Positions 58,776 through 64,000 of a stretch of DNA of 64,000 nucleotides are shown here, one piece after another. This stretch comes from Voacanga thouarsii (lineage: Eukaryota; Streptophyta; Magnoliopsida; Gentianales; Apocynaceae), in NCBI GenBank assembly GCA_026120185.1, contig JANUWF010001050.1, forward strand, positions 1,679,001 through 1,743,000, written 5' to 3'. A model generated the notes under the pieces. The model made no database searches and was not told where the DNA came from. It saw only the letters and a list, made by a program, of their open reading frames with translations. Both the position numbers and the translations under genes were made by a program. Within the stretch, counting starts at the first letter, position 1. Every line of letters begins with the position of its first letter.

Positions 58776-60316
58776 TGATGCATGTTTTTTAGTGTAGAAA
58801 ATATTATCAATAAAGCGCACAATCAATCAAGATTTAATTAAAATGCTAACCACTAAAATCACAAATACGGGCAAGTACACCCATCATATAGTATAGGGAA
58901 TAGCAAGTATTGAATCAACGAGAACTTAGGCTTCCACCTTACTTTACCAAAATCTTTATTATTTAGCCAATAAAATAAGAAGAGATAAATAAAACATTAA
59001 CCTAATATACTAGAGAAAATCACAAGAAAAGTCACAAGGATAATCAAAAAGTGAGAACAAGGAGAAAAGATATATAAACATATAGAAATCCTTGAATACA
59101 CAATAATGATTGACTAGTTATTATATCAATTAATTATTATCCTGGCATCATGAAAGCTTAAAATAGACTCACTTCGTTTGCAATCTATGGAATCACTATC
59201 TTCTAGTTAAATCAATGAATATATTATATCTCAACCAATTTACTTAAAAGATGCATTAAAATCAATCCTCACACAAATCTCTATATTATAGGTGATTTAA
59301 GCATGAAATTAGCCAATAAATTTATATTCTAATAATTATCAACTAATTTTTTATTACTCAAATTCTTTATAATTAATTCCTTTTTTAAGAAATTTAAGAG
59401 ATAATAAATATGAAATTAATTAAATTGAAACCACTATCAACCTCTTTTTCAAGCAAGTTAACAAAAAGAATCAATCAATCAATTCTTTAATTAAAATAAA
59501 TAATCAAATACCACGAACAATAATCAATTGATCAAAGAACTAAAATCAACACAAAATCATGAATCCAAAAATATCATCCAAATACAATTACAATAATTAA
59601 AACTTAAATTGTCAATAAATTACAAAGAAGAGAAAAAGAAACTACTCATAGACAAGTAAGCCTTCTTCTTCTTCCTTGAAACTTTCTTGCGCAACCTTCT
59701 CTTCTTCTCCAAGAATTTTCCTTTGATCCTCCCAAATTTTAGTATTTCTCTAGGAGTTTTCTAAAGATATTACATTAAAGAATTTAAAACTATTTAGTAC
59801 AATGTTTTTCTCTTGTATTTATAAGAGTTCTAATTGCCAAAAAGTACCTACAAAAGTTATTTTCCATGGTTGAAAGAGTTCTTAAAAGAATCCAACAAAA
59901 ATTGCCAAAATCTTATCTAAAAAGAAAATTCACCCCCTTATGAACAATAACAACCAACACCGATTTAGGCAGAACACCCAACATTGGGTCCTTCTTGTTA
60001 TGCTTCCTGATAAATAGTAACAAGCGGCGCTGATTTAAGTAGACCAACCGGCACAGAGTCCTTCCTAAAATGCTGCCAAAATATCTCTGTTTTGCTCTGT
60101 TCTTCTAGAAATGACCCCTGGCTGACACAGCTATGTGGGTCGGCACCAGTTCAACACTATTTGGCCTGATTTTGGGCATTGTTCACTATCTTTTCAATAT
60201 TTCTCCTATTTAATCACTTCTACACAAAAGATAGCAATTTAGTGAGAATTAATAGTTATTTGAATATAAAAGCAACACAAATGACCCTTAAAATATAGGT
60301 ACATTTAGCCCTATCA
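58776..60316 (-). repeat. 3' LTR, 1,541 bp (TGATAGGGC...ATGCATCA)
   Basis: Minus-strand start TGATAGGGCTAAATG at 60316 and end AACATGCATCA at 58776. Aligns with 62263-64000 and, more loosely, with the plus-strand LTR at 36707. It carries a GGCGCCG-like GC-richer block near 60000, shared in position with the 36.9-kb LTR. Confidence 0.85.
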
Positions 60317-60331
60317 TATTCCCCCACACTT
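60317..60331 (-). promoter_or_regulatory. Polypurine tract
   Basis: The minus strand reads AAGTGTGGGGGAATA directly before the LTR start, nearly identical to the tract at 36692-36706. A second similar tract (AAGTGTGGGGGGAAT) occurs at about 61050. Confidence 0.75.
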
Positions 60332-62239
60332 GAATCTTCGTTTATCCTCAAGAAAATAAGAATTAGACACTAAGAATTTAGAACAAAACAAAATAATTTA
60401 GCAATTTTTTTCCTTAGCAAATTCATCCATAATGAAGACATAACCTTCTTCCAATCTTAAATATAAACTTGGCATTCATTCAACCCCTTTAAAATCTTGC
60501 AAACTCATTTATTAAACTTAATAATCCTAAGGCCATCAAATTTAAGTTAAACAAGCTAATATTTAGTATAAGAAAATTATTATTCCACTCCTTAAGCAAA
60601 AACATAAATAACATAAATTGTACAAGTCAGGCCATTTAACAAATTCCAACATTATAAACTCAAATTTACACTACTCAAGTTAGTGAAACAAGGAAACACT
60701 CCACTCTTTTTTTTCTATGACTTAGGGAATTGGCAGCCTCAAATAAATGGATTTCTCTTCACACACCGTATTGGCTCCCTTATAGTCATTATTTTTTTCA
60801 ACAATTTTCTTTTTTTCTTTTGCTTTCATGAATTAATAGCCTCAAGGAAGTGAATTTTTGTTCACTACCCGTGTTGGCCTCCATAATGAGCTTATCCAAA
60901 AGGACTTTATTCTGACCTACAAAAGAAAAAACAAATAAAAGGATAAGGAAAATAATAACAAAATAAAGACACACTGAAATAAAAGAAAACAAACTAAAGA
61001 AAAATACTAATAAAAATCCTAACAAAGTAAATAAAGACACGACTCATTCCCCCCACACTTAAGATCGAAAAAATATATATTTTTTTATTTGGGGGAAATA
61101 ACACCTAACAACTCCAAATACAAAACAAAGATACAAACTCTTTCCACTCATCATGCTTTCTCATCAAACCTTTATAAAAGAAATTAATACTCATTGAAAA
61201 AGGTAGGTATGATGAAAGTAGAAATTAGAGAGGGTTATGAAAAATGGAGGGTTCATGGAAAATATTAGTTGCAATGAATGTAAATGCATGACCCCCCATC
61301 CATAGCACCTTGTTAGACATACAAATCAAGTTTCTAACACAAATATTTAAATTATGTCTAAAAAGTGTATAAGCATTAGAATCACCACTTATCCCTTCAA
61401 AAGATTGGTAACAATTAAAATTCCCCTTTAGACCTAGTAATGTAGATTTCAAAGATGGAATTAAGAAATCCTTACTTTTCAACACATGTACAAATACCGA
61501 GTTACCTCCCTGAAATTGGGGTGAAGGGTATGAATTGTGAACATCTTCCAAGGGTTTCTTATGATATATCATGAAAAAATTCAAATCTTTAAGGCATGTG
61601 AAATTCCACACATCATCAATGGCATCATTAGGCTTCATGAGTTGAGAGGTACCTATAAATTCATGTGACAAAGAAAAATTAGAAATATGACAGCATGAAA
61701 TAGAATCAAAATTTTTCCCATCACATTGTGCAATTGTTCCTCATATCCTCTCTTCTCTCCTTGGGGGTCCTCTTGTTCAGGTGCATAGGCCTTTATGGCA
61801 TCTTCAACCAACTTGGCTAGTTATGTTCTTTGATGGCTCATTCATTGGGAAGATTCATCTTGATATTTACAGAATGAATTGGTGCTGGCGACAAAAGAAT
61901 TCATTGAGGCTTCAAGTAATATCTCACAAAAAACATCAATTCAAGCATGTAAATTTGTCAAATTCTTATCAATGTACCTTATTTGAATTTGTGTGGATGG
62001 CCATATATATCCCCATAGTTCATTGTCCATGATGAAGATTTGAAACCTCATGCTCAAAGAAAAACAAAGATCAAATAGAAAAGAAAAATAAAAAAAGTAA
62101 AAATTCAAACAAATCAATAAAATAAAATCATAAAATAAATGCAAATATTCACGAAGTACCCAAAAACCAAAGTTAGTGATACTTACAAATACAACAAAGG
62201 CTAAATCTACAAAATTCGAGTATTTCTGATAGTGCTCAT
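60332..62239 (-). other. Interior of the non-autonomous element; one unrecognised 148-codon ORF
   Basis: No retroviral-type domain is visible. The longest ORF (61225-61671, minus, 148 codons) matches no family I know. Its composition is protein-like, with several Cys, His and Trp, but I see no motif. It could be a captured host fragment or a decayed element-specific ORF. The remainder is AT-rich, and ORFs near 60.9 and 62.1 kb are hydrophobic translations of T-rich DNA. Confidence 0.45.
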
Positions 62240-62256
62240 TCACGGCAACGTCGCCA
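62240..62256 (-). promoter_or_regulatory. Primer binding site
   Basis: The minus strand reads TGGCGACGTTGCCGTGA seven bases after the 5' LTR end, close to the TGGCGCCGTTGCCGGGGA site of Athila/Tat elements. Confidence 0.75.
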
Positions 62257-62262
62257 AAAACA

Positions 62263-64000
62263 TGATGCATATTTTTTAGTGTAGAAAATATTATCAACAA
62301 AGTTCACAATCAATCAATATTTAATTAAAATGCTAACCATTAAAACTACAAAAACGGGCAAATATACCCATCATATAGTATAGGGAATAGCAAGTATCGA
62401 ATCTACGAGAACTCCCACCTTACTTTACCAAAATCTTTATTGTTTAGCCAATAAAATAAGAAGAGATAAATAAAACACTAACCTAATATACTAGAGAAAA
62501 TCACAAGCCTTTCTTTTTATCACTACTTTGCATAACATATTTTTCTGTATATTCCCAATGATAATATAGTTCTTCACAACAATTTTCAATGGCTTTTATA
62601 GTCGAAATAAAATATAACTATATCATTTCTTTAAAACTTTTTATTTTAATACCAAAATATATTTAGATACTAAAAATAATATATCTTATTTTCAATTCCA
62701 TTTCAAGAATGAATGCATTAGAAAATAAATAAATCAAGATACTTATAAAATATTTCGTCGTTGTTATTTAAAAAATATGGAACAAAAATAAATACAAACC
62801 AATACAATTAATAAATTAGAACAAAAAAAGAAAAAAAATCGAATAAGTCTAATTTTGTGATTCTGTGGCAAATCTATAGCTAATGTTTGGCATAATTTTG
62901 CCACGGAAATTGTTCCATCGCAAATCGGTGGCTAATGTTTGGCATAATTTTTTGGCTCCTTTTTTTGCTATCGATTTGCGACGGAATATATTTTCATCGC
63001 TACTTGCTACTATTGCCATTGCAATTCCATGGCAAATAGCCACGGATTTGCTATGGTATTTTTTTTCCCTCGCAAGTTGTATTTTGCTGTTTCGTGGCAA
63101 AATCCATTGCTGATTGCCATGAAAAAATTTTCGTGACAAAAATTCGTGGCATATTCACAGTTTTCTTGTAGTGGGTTCCCACATTACTTTACCAAAATCT
63201 TTATTGTTTAGCCAAAAAATAAGAAGAGATAAATAAAATACTAACCTAATTTACTAGAGAAAATCACAAGCCACAAGAATACTCAAGGAATGAGAACAAA
63301 GAAAAAAGATATATAAATATATAGAAATTCTTGAATACACAATAATGATAGACTAGTTATTATCTTAATTAATTATTATCCTAGCATCATGAAAGACTAA
63401 AATAGACCCACTTCGTTTGCAATCCATGGAATCACTATCTTCTAGTTAAATCGGTGAATATATTCTATCTCAACCAATTTACTCAAAAGATGCATTAAAA
63501 TCAATTCTCACACTAATTCCTATATTCTAGGTGATTTGAGAATGAAATTAATTAGCCAATGACTCTATATTCTAGCAATCATCAACTAATCTTTGATTAC
63601 TCAAGTTCTTTACAATTAACCATTTTTTCAAGAAAGTTAAGAGATGACAAATATGAAATTAATTAAATTGAAACCACTATTAACCTTTTTTTCAAGCAAG
63701 TTAATAAGAAGAATAAATCAATCAATTTTTTAATTAAAACAAGTAATCAAATATCAATAATCAATTGATCAAAGAACTAAAATCAACACAAAGTCATTAA
63801 TCCAAAATTATCCTCCAAATACAATTAAAATTCAAATTGTCAATAAATTACAAAGAAGAAAAAAAAAACCACTCATAGATAAGTAAGCCTTCTTCTTCTT
63901 CCTTGAAACCTTCTTGAACAACCTCCTCTTCTTCTCCAAAAATTCTCCTTTGATCCTTCTAAATTGTGGTCTTTCTCTCGTAGTTTTCTAAAGACATTAC
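62263..64000 (-). repeat. 5' LTR, incomplete at window edge, with an insertion
   Basis: Collinear with 58776-59771 except for inserted DNA at 62509-63173 and a duplicated block of about 97 bp (62414-62508 and 63174-63275). About 540 bp of this LTR should lie beyond the window. Confidence 0.8.
62509..63173. mobile_element. Mini-CACTA-like insertion in the 5' LTR
   Basis: It ends TTTTCTTGTAGTG at 63173, the standard CACTA terminus reversed, preceded by a subterminal array of GCCACGG, TGGCAAAT and GGCATAATTTT words (62850-63165). The left end is unclear; CACTACTTTGC at 62521 is a candidate. Instead of a 3-bp duplication it is bracketed by a long duplication of LTR sequence. Confidence 0.6.

Larger units (their letters stand above)
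58776..64000 (-). mobile_element. Non-autonomous Athila/Tat-like LTR retrotransposon, running off the window
   Basis: Minus-strand order: 5' LTR (from beyond 64000 to 62263), primer site (62256-62240), 1.95-kb interior, polypurine tract (60331-60317), 3' LTR (60316-58776). The two LTRs are collinear. The interior has no gag, protease, RT or integrase that I can recognise, so it would depend on a helper. The family is the same as the LTR at 36707-38682. Confidence 0.82.

Overview
The window is nuclear DNA from a flowering plant, probably a eudicot. It is AT-rich, full of A/T homopolymers and microsatellites, and built almost entirely from nested, decayed transposable elements of typical plant families: CACTA, Mutator-like (MULE), PIF/Harbinger, Tourist- and Stowaway-like MITEs, Ty1/copia and Ty3/gypsy LTR elements, and L1 and RTE LINEs. 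I found no intact cellular gene, rRNA, tRNA or CRISPR array. The only host-gene sequences are broken pieces: an RWP-RK (RKD-type) transcription factor pseudogene at 16.3-17.2 kb, a PPR pseudogene at 57.9-58.2 kb, and weak GRF zinc-finger relics at 10.0 and 12.7 kb. The species cannot be named from this sequence.

Layout. 1-2046: long LTR (minus), cut by the window edge and inserted into a decayed CACTA transposon (2.05-7.13 kb, minus) that keeps TNP2-like and TNPA-like coding. 7.2-12.1 kb: duplications, a MITE, a small CACTA-ended element and a Tourist-like remnant. 12112-25186: one MULE with terminal inverted repeats of about 200 bp and a 9-bp target duplication (8 of 9 identical). Its minus-strand transposase is split by a 6.5-kb CACTA element (14089-20583; GGT target duplication), and that CACTA element carries the RKD pseudogene on the plus strand. 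25.4-26.2 kb: a 288-bp tandem repeat.

27.85-38.68 kb: a copia element (5' LTR, primer site, gag) interrupted by a second copy of the long LTR (29106-31454), which stops at the 5' part of an RTE LINE followed by microsatellites. Then come a second copia copy in the opposite orientation and the 3' end of an Athila/Tat-like gypsy element (LTR 36707-38682). 38.68-43.7 kb: an L1 LINE (minus) split by a 1-kb mini-CACTA and a 1.4-kb copia-type solo LTR. 44.7-46.05 kb: three MITEs in a row. 46.1-51.2 kb: gypsy gag/protease remnant interrupted by a 3.6-kb LTR. 51.2-54.05 kb: RTE LINE (minus). 54.06-56.1 kb: microsatellites, a tandem array of about 150-bp units and a CACTA end. 56.2-57.7 kb: PIF/Harbinger relic. 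57.9-58.2 kb: PPR pseudogene. 58776-64000: a gypsy element (minus) with about 1.5-kb LTRs and only 1.95 kb of non-gag-pol interior, running off the window.

Nothing here works together as a pathway. The main interest is architectural: gene capture inside a nested CACTA, tandem-satellite blocks carried next to CACTA ends, Pol III promoter-like boxes kept inside LTRs, and odd truncation patterns. I saw no convincing new biological system.
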